From Limisphaerales bacterium (GTDB lineage Bacteria > Verrucomicrobiota > Verrucomicrobiia > Limisphaerales > PALSA-1396): DNA of 13,246 nucleotides. This document shows positions 13,223 to 13,246 of the stretch, piece after piece. The notes beneath the pieces are model-generated. The model was not told the DNA's origin and made no database searches. It was given only the letters and a program-made list of their open reading frames with translations. The DNA lies in NCBI GenBank assembly GCA_003140275.1, contig PLJQ01000430.1:1-13246 (forward strand). Direction: 5' to 3'. A program made the translations under genes and the position numbers. Positions within the stretch are counted from its first letter, which is position 1. Every line of letters starts with the position of its first letter.

Positions 13223-13246
13223 ATTTCACGAGTACGAATTGATCGC

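Noticed and set aside
1..13246. CRISPR array, rRNA or complete IS with transposase
   Set aside because: No regularly spaced direct repeats, no rRNA sequence and no transposase motif seen on either strand.

Overview
This 13.2 kb window looks like an accessory, gene-decay-rich stretch of a bacterial chromosome. Best guess for the host is a Verrucomicrobiota member of the Pedosphaera/Limisphaera type. The reasons are fairly high GC, weak or absent Shine-Dalgarno sites at several starts, a very large secreted multi-module protein with a C-terminus ending in a Tyr-Gln pair after an ITNV stretch, a TPR protein, and GC-rich interspersed palindromic repeats. This assignment is inference from style; there is no rRNA or marker gene.

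Left part (1-1320, minus strand): toxin-antitoxin debris. A RelE/HigB-type toxin runs off the left edge, with a clear promoter whose spacer and -10 are covered by a palindrome. Upstream of it lie an unrecognised ORF, a hepT toxin cut to half length, and a mntA antitoxin with an internal amber codon.

1600-4300: an FtsH-type membrane AAA+ zinc protease, translationally coupled to a tiny hydrophobic ORF and followed by two small Gly-rich membrane proteins (27 and 51 aa). Between them is a 161-165 bp MITE with perfect 20 bp terminal inverted repeats. A third relative (27 aa) lies 8 kb away at 12415 in an operon with a 64-aa hydrophilic protein. All three carry the same palindrome, GGGGTGAAYACCCC or a one-base variant, 49-52 bp before the start codon. 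This looks like a small-protein regulon and is the most interesting item in the window.

4400-5710: a tyrosine integrase split into an arm-binding ORF and a catalytic ORF with an ATGA overlap, next to the 3' end of a tRNA gene (probable attachment site).

5800-11445: a conserved-looking single-TM protein, a 464-aa TPR protein (minus), a noncoding region with palindromes and a probable promoter, then a 1165-aa secreted multi-module adhesin/carbohydrate-binding protein closed by a textbook terminator.

11445-13246: repeat-like noncoding DNA, a Cys-rich 80-aa ORF overlapping the 3' end of a truncated DNA polymerase III alpha (dnaE-type) remnant, the third small-membrane-protein module, and a frameshifted, 3'-truncated short-chain dehydrogenase. 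Two of the three small-protein modules sit exactly at the broken end of another gene, suggesting that they arrive by insertion or deletion events.
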